In this document: positions 17,182-24,636 of the stretch, piece after piece
Layout: each line of letters starts with the position of its first letter
Numbering within the stretch: the stretch's first letter is position 1
Origin: Lacipirellulaceae bacterium
GTDB taxonomy: Bacteria; Planctomycetota; Planctomycetia; Pirellulales; Lacipirellulaceae
Reading direction: 5' to 3'
Assembly: GCA_040218535.1 (NCBI GenBank)
Contig: JAVJRG010000005.1
Span: forward strand, 744,001 to 808,000
Length of the DNA: 64,000 nucleotides
Program-made: the position numbers and the translations under genes
Notes under the pieces: model-generated
What the model was told of the DNA's origin: nothing
What the model saw: the letters and a program-made list of their open reading frames with translations, nothing else
The model's database searches: none

Positions 17182-18918
17182 ATGTCTCGAACTTCCCCAT
17201 TGCGACGCGGTTTTACGCTCATCGAATTGCTGATGAGTGTCGCGATCACTGCTGTGCTGACGGCGGGGCTTGCCTCTTCGTTGTACATAGCCGCCCAGTC
17301 GTTGGACGTTGCTGACGAAGGGTTGCATCAAACGCGCGAGGCCCATCGCGTGTTGGCAGCGATTCATCGCGACGCGCAGGCGGCGACCGCGTTTTCAGAG
17401 CTGACGGCCACTTCAGTCGCGATGTCGGTGCCGGACCGCAACGGGGATAACGTTCCTGAAACGATTCGCTACGCTTGGAGCGGCACGGCGGGTGATCCGC
17501 TCACCTATCAGATCAACGGCGGGACGGTGGAAACGATCGCCGCCGATGTGCAGGCGTTCAACTTGGGATACCTTTCGCGTTTTATCGAAGGTGTTTCCCA
17601 GTTGCCGCGGGTGCTGTTTGTTTCAGGGCAGTCCGCCGATGGCGATGGGGGAATCGATACGCCGACCGCTGCGGAGCAGCTTCGCATCGACTTGATTGAG
17701 AGTTGGGGGTACGACGTTCAGACAATCTCTCAGGAAGCGACTCAGGCGACGTTCGACGCGGAGCTTGCCGAAGCAAATGTTGTCTTCGTGTCAGGCCAGA
17801 TTAATAGCGGTACGCTGGGCACCAAGGTGACGGCTACGTCGGTGGGGGTCGTTACGGAGTCAGCTTACAACGCGGTGCAACTTGGCATCCTGGGCACCAC
17901 GCTTTACACGTTCTATCAGCCCTCGCAGACCATCGAGATCACCGATGCCTCGCACTACATTATGTCGGAACATGCTGCCGGCGCTTTGCAGGTGTTCGAC
18001 TCGGAGCAGCAGGTGAAGATGCACTTCAGCACGGCTGACCTTGCCCCGGCGACCAACGTCTTGGCGGAAGTCAGTCAAGCACTTGCGTTCCCAACTTTTG
18101 TCACCGTCGATGCCGACGAGGAAGTTTCCGGCGGGGGAAATGCCGCGGGGCGACGGGTGCTGCTCCCCTGGGGGGATAACGGTTTCGATTTCACAAGCCT
18201 AAACACGGATGGTCAAACTCTGCTGCAACGCTCGATACAGTGGGCTGCGGGTGACGGGGAAAATTCTCCCAACTTTGTGAAGTACCGATCTTTCACTGAG
18301 GCAAAGGTTGTCATTGATGATCAGTCGCTCACCATCGATACGACTATAGATACGCAAGAGGGCGATCTGCTGATCATGGCTATTGGAGTCGACGGTGACC
18401 AAACGGCGACCTTAGCGGCTCAGACAGGCTGGACAGAGTTGACTATTGGCGAGTACCAAGCAGGCGTTACACTGGGCGTTTGGTGGAAGCTGGCAGGTTC
18501 TTCAGAACCTGCTAATCACACTATCACATGGGGAGTGAACCAACGCGCGTATGCCTGGATGATGAGATTCAATAGACACGACCCAAATAATCCGATTCAT
18601 TTGTTTGCCAGCCAGGGCGGACTATCTGCAAACCCAACTTGCCCTGCAGTCACGACTACCGTCCCCAATACAATGATCCTGCGACTCGGGGGATTTGACC
18701 TCAATGAAGTGACGGTCGATTCGTCAGGACTGGCTGGCCACACGACGATCACGATGGATGCCAGCGATTTCGGCCCGGGAAAATTCCAAGCCTCGGGAGG
18801 TGCTGGTTACATCCAGCAGTCAGTCGCCGGAGATTCGGGGACGTCCGACTTCACGCTAACCGGCAGCGAGCAATTTGTCACCGTCACAATCGCCATCGCT
18901 CCCGAGCCAGAGGACTAG
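17182..18918 (+). CDS. GspJ-like pseudopilin fused to a GATase-like domain and a beta domain
   Basis: Predicted 578 residues, far longer than GspJ (about 200). The N-terminus is a prepilin leader, SPLRRGFTLIELLMSVAITA, with Gly, Phe and Glu+5 in place, followed by a GspJ-like part to about residue 135. From about 145 to 356 comes a class I glutamine-amidotransferase/ThuA-like domain often seen in secreted proteins: PRVLFVSGQSADG, NVVFVSGQINSG, EITDASHYIMSEHAAG, GRRVLLPWGDNGFDF and LLQRSIQWAAG. From about 363 to the end is a beta-rich domain (EGDLLIMAIGVDGDQ, GWTELTIGEY, HTITWGVNQRAYAWMM). I see no catalytic Cys nucleophile, so enzymatic activity is doubtful. ATG 17182 is chosen over TTG 17176. 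It lies between the GspH-like and GspI-like genes. Confidence 0.8.
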   Translation: MSRTSPLRRGFTLIELLMSVAITAVLTAGLASSLYIAAQSLDVADEGLHQTREAHRVLAAIHRDAQAATAFSELTATSVAMSVPDRNGDNVPETIRYAWSGTAGDPLTYQINGGTVETIAADVQAFNLGYLSRFIEGVSQLPRVLFVSGQSADGDGGIDTPTAAEQLRIDLIESWGYDVQTISQEATQATFDAELAEANVVFVSGQINSGTLGTKVTATSVGVVTESAYNAVQLGILGTTLYTFYQPSQTIEITDASHYIMSEHAAGALQVFDSEQQVKMHFSTADLAPATNVLAEVSQALAFPTFVTVDADEEVSGGGNAAGRRVLLPWGDNGFDFTSLNTDGQTLLQRSIQWAAGDGENSPNFVKYRSFTEAKVVIDDQSLTIDTTIDTQEGDLLIMAIGVDGDQTATLAAQTGWTELTIGEYQAGVTLGVWWKLAGSSEPANHTITWGVNQRAYAWMMRFNRHDPNNPIHLFASQGGLSANPTCPAVTTTVPNTMILRLGGFDLNEVTVDSSGLAGHTTITMDASDFGPGKFQASGGAGYIQQSVAGDSGTSDFTLTGSEQFVTVTIAIAPEPED

Positions 18919-18922
18919 CCAA

Positions 18923-19552
18923 ATGAGACGCGCAAAGAAAAGAAAAAGCGGCTTCTCCATGATCGAGACCGTCCTCTGCACCATGCTGGTGGGGATGGTG
19001 GTGGTCGGTTCGCTGAGTGCGCTGCGCAATGCAGTTCGTACGCAACTAGAAATGAACTCCTTGATCGACGGGCCGATGCTTGCTGAGCAGCTATTGGCTG
19101 AAGCGGTGGCGCTTGCCTATGAGGACCCAGACGGAGGGAGTGGTAGGGGGGTGAATGCGGGTGAGAATCCAACTGACCGAACAACCTTCGATGATGTCGA
19201 TGATTTTGACAATTGGAACGTTGGTCGAATTCAAACGCGGAATAGTACGCCTATGTCGCTTTACGCAGGTTGGACCCGTACCGTGGACGTTGATTGGGCA
19301 ACACGGATCGGCGGTGATCAATGGCATCTTAATGATACCGGGCTAAAACGTGTCCGGGTGACGGTCACCGCGCCCGATGGCACCGTTACCACGCGATACG
19401 GCTACCGCAGCCGGGATGGCGCCTTGGAGCAGCCTCCGACCGTTGATCGGACTGTGGTGCACGAGCTGACAGGGACACTCCAGATTGGCACGGGCGAAGC
19501 TGCCGAGTGGTGCACGAACCTCCTGAATCATGCGGAGGATCCCAATGCTTAG
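18923..19552 (+). CDS. GspI-like pseudopilin
   Basis: Predicted 209 residues. The leader KKRKSGFSMIETVLCTMLVGMVV has the basic stretch, Gly, Phe and Glu+5 of prepilins. The remaining beta-rich domain includes VDDFDNWNVG, WTRTVDVDWATRIGG and RVRVTVTAPDGTVTTRYGYR, the last being the late strand pattern of GspI/PilV-like proteins. The frame is open to 18875 but ATG 18923 puts the leader at the N-terminus and follows the previous stop by 2 bases. The 3' end overlaps the next gene's start (ATG 19545) by 8 bases, suggesting translational coupling. It would be a minor component of the same tip complex. Confidence 0.82.
   Translation: MRRAKKRKSGFSMIETVLCTMLVGMVVVGSLSALRNAVRTQLEMNSLIDGPMLAEQLLAEAVALAYEDPDGGSGRGVNAGENPTDRTTFDDVDDFDNWNVGRIQTRNSTPMSLYAGWTRTVDVDWATRIGGDQWHLNDTGLKRVRVTVTAPDGTVTTRYGYRSRDGALEQPPTVDRTVVHELTGTLQIGTGEAAEWCTNLLNHAEDPNA
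19534..19539 (+). promoter_or_regulatory. Ribosome binding site of the GspK/PilX-like gene
   Basis: GGAGGA inside the end of the GspI-like gene, six bases before ATG 19545. It decides the start in favour of 19545 over ATG 19530 and supports translational coupling. Confidence 0.7.
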
Positions 19553-20639
19553 TAGAAGTCGCAGAAATCATAACCCGAAGCGTAAGCGAGGGAAAAAACC
19601 GGTTGGCGAGGCCCCTCGCTTACGCTTCGGGTTACGATGGTTTGCTGCTGGAGTCGCACGCAGTAAAGGTTGTCAACTCCGACGTGGCTCGGCGTATCTC
19701 TCCGTCACCGGTGCGTCGCTGATCATTGCCATGATCAGTCTCACGTCGATGCACCTGGCGCGTTTGGAACTGCGCGACTCGGTCTCGCGGGGCGACATGG
19801 CCTACGCGCAGCGGCTGGCCCAATCGAGTGTCGAGTTCGGGCTCGCCAGGATGGAACTCGACGCGAACTGGCGGACGAACTACACGCACAATGTCGAAAC
19901 GAATCAAAGCCCGATTGGTCTTACCGAAGACTTGGCGTTCAAGTTCTTCGATCCCGTCGATGGTGACTTGAGCGACGACACTTCCGATCCGGTCGAAATC
20001 CACGGCATCGGTCGCTGGGGCTCAGCCGTGTACGTCTACAGCGTGACTTGTGCCAATGCGATCACGGCAGCAGAGCAAGTTGGACCAGTTGTTGCGGCAA
20101 ACTATGAGGGCGGAACGGCCACATCAGAATTTGTCCGAACCGTGGATTACGTTGGCCAGTACTTCGAGCCTTCCCTGCCTGCTGAAGCAATCTCTTGGCA
20201 AATCACCTTAGTCGACGTTTATCTTTCAGCGCAAGGGGCCGCTGGCGGGACGTTAGAAGTTAAACTCTATGAAAGCGACGCAGGGGGAATGCCAACCGCG
20301 CAAATCGATCTGGCAAGCTTTACGGAATCCGAACTGCCTCCTGATGGTAGTGTTGACTGGCACCCCGTGCCTTTTTCTGCGGCGACGAATCTCGACCCCG
20401 CTGCGGGGTACTGTTTAGCGCTGGAAGGCACCGGAAGTGGTAATGCTGCCGAAGTTCCCTATGCGACGGGTGTCTCGCAAACTGATTCTCACTACCTGAT
20501 TGGTGGCAGCGGTACTTGGTATAGTTCCAATTCGAGTCAATCAATTCGATATCGCATCCACGGTGTTTACACGACATCGAGCGGTTCCGGCGAGTTCCAG
20601 ATCACACCGGGCAGTTGGAAGCGCACCGCGGCGCCCTAG
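19545..20639 (+). CDS. GspK/PilX-like minor pilin with repeat-derived N-terminus and a C-terminal adhesin-type domain
   Basis: Predicted 364 residues. Residues about 9-31 (ending RLRFGLRW) are encoded by a 62-base palindromic repeat, so they are not ancestral pilin sequence. The hydrophobic helix follows RRGSAYLSVTGASLIIAMIS; a Gly is present but Glu+5 is lacking, as is common in GspK and PilX. Residues about 65-170 look like a PilX domain (QSSVEFGLARMELDANW). From about 185 to 345 is a lectin-like beta domain resembling choice-of-anchor R proteins (VDVYLSAQGAAGGTLEVKLY, PDGSVDWHPVPF, GYCLALEGTG). The end, ITPGSWKR, resembles planctomycete PilX-like proteins. Start ATG 19545 is backed by GGAGGA; no alternative start lies between the repeat and the helix. 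Confidence 0.72.
   Translation: MLSRSRRNHNPKRKRGKKPVGEAPRLRFGLRWFAAGVARSKGCQLRRGSAYLSVTGASLIIAMISLTSMHLARLELRDSVSRGDMAYAQRLAQSSVEFGLARMELDANWRTNYTHNVETNQSPIGLTEDLAFKFFDPVDGDLSDDTSDPVEIHGIGRWGSAVYVYSVTCANAITAAEQVGPVVAANYEGGTATSEFVRTVDYVGQYFEPSLPAEAISWQITLVDVYLSAQGAAGGTLEVKLYESDAGGMPTAQIDLASFTESELPPDGSVDWHPVPFSAATNLDPAAGYCLALEGTGSGNAAEVPYATGVSQTDSHYLIGGSGTWYSSNSSQSIRYRIHGVYTTSSGSGEFQITPGSWKRTAAP
19572..19633. repeat. 62-base palindromic repeat, copy 1, inside a coding sequence
   Basis: Two perfect 21-base inverted arms (19572-19592 and 19613-19633; core GAAGCGTAAGCGAGGG) around a 20-base loop. An identical pair of arms occurs at 35409-35470 with a loop of the same length in the opposite orientation. 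Here it lies fully within the GspK-like gene and encodes its N-terminal Lys/Arg-rich stretch (NPKRKRG and PRLRFGL). Such sequences are common in planctomycete genomes. Confidence 0.92.
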
Positions 20640-20656
20640 AAGGGCGGGCTATTTTT
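20632..20656 (+). terminator. Possible terminator of the pseudopilin operon
   Basis: CGCCCT and AGGGCG form a perfect six-base stem with a three-base loop overlapping the stop codon, followed by GGCTATTTTT. The stem is short and the T-run interrupted, so this is a weak candidate. Confidence 0.4.
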
Positions 20657-20727
20657 CTTGCGATGCAAGTCGTGTATCCTAATGTGCAGACAATCTACCG
20701 TTTGTTGCACTCAAGGAATCTCATTCG

Positions 20728-21711
20728 ATGAAGCATCTCGCCGTTCTCTCTGCCCTTCTCATCAGCTTCGCCTCGATCAGTCCGGCCTTTGCCGAGCACC
20801 ACGGCGAGAAGCTCAAGGCCCTGATCATCGATGGTCAGAACAACCATGTCGCTTGGCCGAAGACCACCTTCATGATGAAGCAGTACCTGGAGGAAACGGG
20901 GCTGTTTGAAGTGGATATTGAGCGAACCAAATACACTTGGCGAGGCGAAACTCACCTGGAGGAGTTTCCGCTGGAGGGCTTCACGTCGCAGAACCTCGAC
21001 AAGCCAAAGACGGACCCCGATTTCAAGCCGGACTTCGCCAAGTACGACGTGGTGATTTCCAACTTCGGCTTTAATGCGGCCCCCTGGCCCGAGGAAACCA
21101 ACCAGGCGTTCGAGAAGTACGTCCGCACCGGTGGCGGTTTCGTGGTGGTCCATGCGGCGGATAACTCGTTTGGCAAATGGGATGAGTTTAACCTGATGAT
21201 CGGCCTTGGCGGTTGGGGCGGGCGGAATGAGAAGAGCGGCCCTTACGTCTACTACAACGACGAGGGCGAAATCGTCCGCAACACCGACAAGGGTGGTGGC
21301 GGTGGCCACGGTCCGCAGCACGAATTCGAACTGGTCACCCGTGCCGATCACCCCATCACCAAAGGGATGCCGAAGCGCTGGCTCCACGCGAAGGACGAAC
21401 TGTACGAACGCCTCCGCGGCCCGGCTGAAAACATGACGATCCTCGCGACCGCCTACGCTCATCCCAAGATGCGCGGCAGCGGTCGCCACGAGCCGATGCT
21501 GATGACCATCGATTACCATGATGGTCGCATCTTCCACTCGACCTTGGGACATGCTGATTACTCGATGGAATGCATCGGTTTCATCAGCAGCTTCCAACGA
21601 GGCACCGAGTGGGCCGCCACGGGAAAAGTGACGATCCCGTTGCCCGAGGATTTCCCGGGTGAAGAGAAGCCAAGCGTGCGGAAGTACAAGCGTGAAGTGG
21701 TTCTGCAGTAA
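20728..21711 (+). CDS. Secreted ThuA-domain protein
   Basis: Predicted 327 residues. A signal peptide (HLAVLSALLISFASISPAFA) precedes a ThuA domain: KALIIDGQNNHVAWPKT at the start of the fold, YDVVISNFGFNAAPWPEE, TGGGFVVVHAADNSFGKW, LVTRADHPITKGMPKRW with the family's HPI motif, and GRIFHSTLGHADYSM near the end. ThuA is a class I glutamine-amidotransferase-like fold linked to trehalose or other sugar metabolism; many planctomycete members are exported and their reaction is not known. AAGGAA before ATG 20728 fits a ribosome binding site. It lies upstream of a galactofuranose-type importer, separated by a palindromic element, so a shared role in sugar breakdown is a plausible inference only. 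Confidence 0.88.
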   Translation: MKHLAVLSALLISFASISPAFAEHHGEKLKALIIDGQNNHVAWPKTTFMMKQYLEETGLFEVDIERTKYTWRGETHLEEFPLEGFTSQNLDKPKTDPDFKPDFAKYDVVISNFGFNAAPWPEETNQAFEKYVRTGGGFVVVHAADNSFGKWDEFNLMIGLGGWGGRNEKSGPYVYYNDEGEIVRNTDKGGGGGHGPQHEFELVTRADHPITKGMPKRWLHAKDELYERLRGPAENMTILATAYAHPKMRGSGRHEPMLMTIDYHDGRIFHSTLGHADYSMECIGFISSFQRGTEWAATGKVTIPLPEDFPGEEKPSVRKYKREVVLQ

Positions 21712-21741
21712 TCGGAATTGTTGCCAATCCATTGGAATTAG

Positions 21742-21945
21742 TAGCCCCGGGATTTATCCCGGGGTTGAAATAGTGCGAAAAGAAGATCGACCGAGCAGAT
21801 CGGGTTTTTTATCAATGAGCGTTGTCGAGGTCGAAAAAAGCCGCGGTTGATTTCGGTCTCGGCAAACCTCCGAAGCGGAATAGGCCCGATTGCTCGACCG
21901 AGGAATGAGGCGTTTTACCGAACCCCGGGATAAATCCCGGGGCTA
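21742..21945. repeat. MITE-like composite palindromic element, copy B
   Basis: 204 bases bounded by perfect 25-base inverted repeats (21742-21766 and 21921-21945), each itself a hairpin with arms CCCCGGGA/TCCCGGGG. Next to the left end comes GTTGAAAT, then CGACCGAGCA (about 21788-21797), as in copy A at 12229-12495. The right inner side has TTGCTCGACCGA. The middle (CGAGGTCGAAAA, then TTTCGGTCTCGGCAAACCTC, about 21826-21870) aligns with copy A read on its other strand. No open reading frame or transposase. It fills the gap between the ThuA gene and ytfQ and could affect read-through between them. Confidence 0.8.
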
Positions 21946-22018
21946 ATAAATGTGTTTTGCTACGTTAACTCTCAGTTGGTAAGTCGAGCGTTAGTTCAAA
22001 CGAATGGAACCTTTTTCG

Positions 22019-22993
22019 ATGAAACTGAAACACCCCCTTTTCCCCATATCTGCCCTATTTGCCTGCTTGTTCGTTTCACTAATCGGCTGCAGTGGCGGCC
22101 AGAAGAAGGAATCAGGCAAGCCGGTCATTGCCTTCGTCCAGACGGGTGCCGACAACGACTGGCGGAATGCCCATACGGTTTCGGTGAAAGAAGCTGCGGC
22201 GGAGAAGGGTTACGATCTTCGCTTTGCCGAGGGCGAGTCGAAGCAGGAGAATCAGATCAAGGCACTCAGTTCGTTCATCAATCAGGGCGTCGACGTGATC
22301 GTCTTCGCGCCGCTGGTCGAAACTGGCTGGGACAATGTGCTTGAGAAGGCCAAGAAGCGGAACATCCCGGTGGTGATTCTCGACCGCCAGATCAAGACCG
22401 AGGATGAATCACTCTACGTCACTTACATTGGCGCGGATACCTACACGGAGGGTCGCAAGGCGGCAGAGTGGCTCGCCAAGAAAACTGAAGGCAAGGCGAA
22501 AGTCGTCGAACTTCAAGGCAATCCGGGAGCCTCGCCAACGATCAATCGCTTCAACGGTTTTCGCGATGTGATGAAAGATCATCCGGGCATCGAGATCATC
22601 GCCACCCAAAGCGGCGAGTTCCGACGCTCGAAGGGGAAGGAAGTGATGGAGGCCTTGTTGAAAACGCACGGCAAAGACATCGATGCCGTCTATGCCCACA
22701 ACGACGATATGGCCATCGGCGCGATTCAGGCGATTGAAGAAGCGGGGATGAAGCCGGCCGAGGACATCATCATCGTTTCGGTGGATGCCGTGCGTGCTGC
22801 TTTTGAAGCGATGGTGGCTGGTAAGCTCAACTGCACGGTGGAGTGTAACCCGCTCCAAGGTCCGCTCGCGATGGAGGCGGTCGAGAAGATCCTTGCCGGC
22901 AAAGCCGACGAGTTGGAGAAGAAAACATTGATTGAAGATTCCGTCTTCGAGATGTCGGACGCAGCGGGGTTGATTGACTCGCGGAAGTACTAA
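22019..22993 (+). CDS. ytfQ: Galactofuranose-type ABC transporter substrate-binding lipoprotein
   Basis: Predicted about 324 residues. A lipoprotein signal ends in the lipobox LIGCSGG, so the protein should be anchored by a lipid. The mature part is a sugar-binding periplasmic protein of the YtfQ/RbsB type and closely follows E. coli YtfQ along its length: VIAFVQTGADNDWRNAHT, SKQENQIKALSSFINQGVD, VVILDRQIKTEDESLYVT, VVELQGNPGASPTINRFNGF, SGEFRRSKGKEVMEALL and AVYAHNDDMAIGAIQAIEEAG. It is followed by the ATPase and two permeases in the E. coli order, which supports galactofuranose or a related sugar as the cargo. An upstream in-frame ATG at 22004 adds five residues. Confidence 0.9.
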   Translation: MKLKHPLFPISALFACLFVSLIGCSGGQKKESGKPVIAFVQTGADNDWRNAHTVSVKEAAAEKGYDLRFAEGESKQENQIKALSSFINQGVDVIVFAPLVETGWDNVLEKAKKRNIPVVILDRQIKTEDESLYVTYIGADTYTEGRKAAEWLAKKTEGKAKVVELQGNPGASPTINRFNGFRDVMKDHPGIEIIATQSGEFRRSKGKEVMEALLKTHGKDIDAVYAHNDDMAIGAIQAIEEAGMKPAEDIIIVSVDAVRAAFEAMVAGKLNCTVECNPLQGPLAMEAVEKILAGKADELEKKTLIEDSVFEMSDAAGLIDSRKY

Positions 22994-22995
22994 AT

Positions 22996-23060
22996 CAGCC
23001 GCAGGGCGAGTTAGCCCCCGGTTGTCCCTGGAACCGGACGCTAACGCGTTCCGGGTGATT
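22996..23060. repeat. Palindromic intergenic repeat between ytfQ and ytfR
   Basis: Two adjacent hairpin-forming units, one rich in GCAGGGCGAGTTAGCCC and one with GGAACCGGACGCTAACGCG followed by TTCCGG. They fill the 100-base gap inside an otherwise tight operon, so they may modulate mRNA stability between the binding-protein gene and the rest. Confidence 0.5.
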
Positions 23061-23097
23061 TTAGAAACACCTTTCTAATTGCCGCTGGCAGATCGCC

Positions 23098-24636
23098 ATG
23101 TCCGACGCCACTGCCAGTGAACCCCTGCTTGACATGCGAGGGATTTGCAAGGCGTTTCCTGGCGTGCGGGCACTTGATCGTGTTGACTTTGAAGTTCGCC
23201 CCGGCGAAGTCCATGCGTTGATGGGCGAGAACGGTGCCGGGAAGTCGACCCTGATTAAGGTGCTGACTGGCGTCCATCAGCCGGACGCTGGAACGATCCG
23301 CCTGCAAGGTGATCCGATCACTCCGCAAGCGCCGAGCGAGGCTGAAGCCGCAGGAATCAGCACCGTCTATCAGGAAGTGCACCTGGTTCCCAACCTTTCG
23401 GTGGCCGAGAATCTGATGCTCGGCCGACAGCCGACTCGCGCTGGACTGTTGTCTTGGAAGGCGACGATTCGCCGTGCGCGGGCTGCGCTCGAGCGGATCG
23501 ACTTGAAGGTCGATCTGCACCGCGAACTGTCCGCTTGTTCAACTGCGGTTCAACAGTTGGTCGCCATCGCTCGCGCGGTTGATCTGAACGCGAAGCTGCT
23601 GGTTCTCGATGAACCGACCTCCAGTCTCGACGAGTCGGAAGTGGCCGACCTGTTCAAGATCGTCGACCGACTCCGCCAGCAGGGCATGGGGATTGTGTTC
23701 GTCACGCATTTCCTCGACCAGGTCTACCAGATCTCTGACCGCATCACCGTTTTACGTAACGGCCAACGCGTAGGCACTTACCCAGTTAGAGAACTGCCGC
23801 GGCTTGAGTTGGTGAGCAAGATGCTAGGGAAGGAAGCTGACGAAGTTGCGAAGCTGGAGTCGCAGGGGTCCGCCCGAAAAGAAGCAGCGCATCACGGAGA
23901 AGTTGTCCTTGAAGCGAAAGGACTCAGTCGCACGGGATCCGTGGAGACGTTCGATATGAAGGTGAGGGCGGGTGAATCGCTCGGGCTAGCAGGTCTCTTA
24001 GGTTCGGGCCGGACGGAAGTTCTTAGGCTTCTCTACGGACTTGACCGCGCTACCACCGGCACGATTCAGATCGAAGGAAAGCCCTTAGAGAATCCGGCTC
24101 CACGTAACGCCATCGCCGCCGGGCTGGCCTTCAGTCCCGAGGATCGCAAAGAGGAAGGCGTGCTGCTCGATCTTTCGGTGCGCGAAAACATCTTGCTCGC
24201 GATGCAAGCATCTCGTGGCCTAACGGGTGCCTTGCCGCTCAAACGTCAGCAAGAACTCACGGAACATTACATTCAAGCTTTGGGGATTAAGACACCCTCG
24301 TCGGAGACGCCCGTCAAGAACCTCTCCGGCGGCAACCAGCAGAAGGTTTTGCTCGCCCGCTGGCTGGCTATGGAGCCGAAGCTGTTGATGCTCGACGAAC
24401 CGACTCGTGGAATTGACGTTGGTGCCAAGGCGGAGATCGAAGCGCTCATCCGTTCGTTGACTGCGGAAGGAAAGGCGCTTCTTTTTGTTTCTTCTGAGTT
24501 GGACGAAGTCGTTCGTTGTTGTCAACGAGTCCTAGTAATGCGTGATCGTCGGCAGATTGGTGAATTCAGTGGTGAGGAAATCAGCGAAGATCGGATCATC
24601 GACCTCATTGCCCAGCATCATGAGGCGGTGGAATGA
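23098..24636 (+). CDS. ytfR: Galactofuranose-type ABC transporter ATP-binding protein (two ATPase domains)
   Basis: Predicted 512 residues, the usual length for a duplicated sugar-importer ATPase. Domain 1 has Walker A ALMGENGAGKSTLIK (about residues 40-54), signature-region CSTAVQQLVAIARAV and Walker B LLVLDEPTSSLDESE. Domain 2 has the degenerate Walker A LAGLLGSGRTEVLRLL, as is normal in this family, the intact signature NLSGGNQQKVLLARWLA and Walker B LLMLDEPTRGIDVGAK. The N-terminus starts at ATG 23098 (MSDATASEPLLDM). The stop overlaps the next gene by 4 bases. It energises import of sugar bound by YtfQ. Confidence 0.93.
   Translation: MSDATASEPLLDMRGICKAFPGVRALDRVDFEVRPGEVHALMGENGAGKSTLIKVLTGVHQPDAGTIRLQGDPITPQAPSEAEAAGISTVYQEVHLVPNLSVAENLMLGRQPTRAGLLSWKATIRRARAALERIDLKVDLHRELSACSTAVQQLVAIARAVDLNAKLLVLDEPTSSLDESEVADLFKIVDRLRQQGMGIVFVTHFLDQVYQISDRITVLRNGQRVGTYPVRELPRLELVSKMLGKEADEVAKLESQGSARKEAAHHGEVVLEAKGLSRTGSVETFDMKVRAGESLGLAGLLGSGRTEVLRLLYGLDRATTGTIQIEGKPLENPAPRNAIAAGLAFSPEDRKEEGVLLDLSVRENILLAMQASRGLTGALPLKRQQELTEHYIQALGIKTPSSETPVKNLSGGNQQKVLLARWLAMEPKLLMLDEPTRGIDVGAKAEIEALIRSLTAEGKALLFVSSELDEVVRCCQRVLVMRDRRQIGEFSGEEISEDRIIDLIAQHHEAVE

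Noticed and set aside
14464..20639. ABC transporter and pseudopilin genes as one system
   Set aside because: Only shared direction supports it; 128 bases separate the groups and no protein motif links them.
20695..21732. 345-residue open frame on the minus strand
   Set aside because: It is the antisense of the ThuA gene and has no start signal or family motif of its own.
21787..21905. Riboswitch for the sugar importer
   Set aside because: The region is better explained as a palindromic element with a second copy at 12229-12495 next to unrelated genes.
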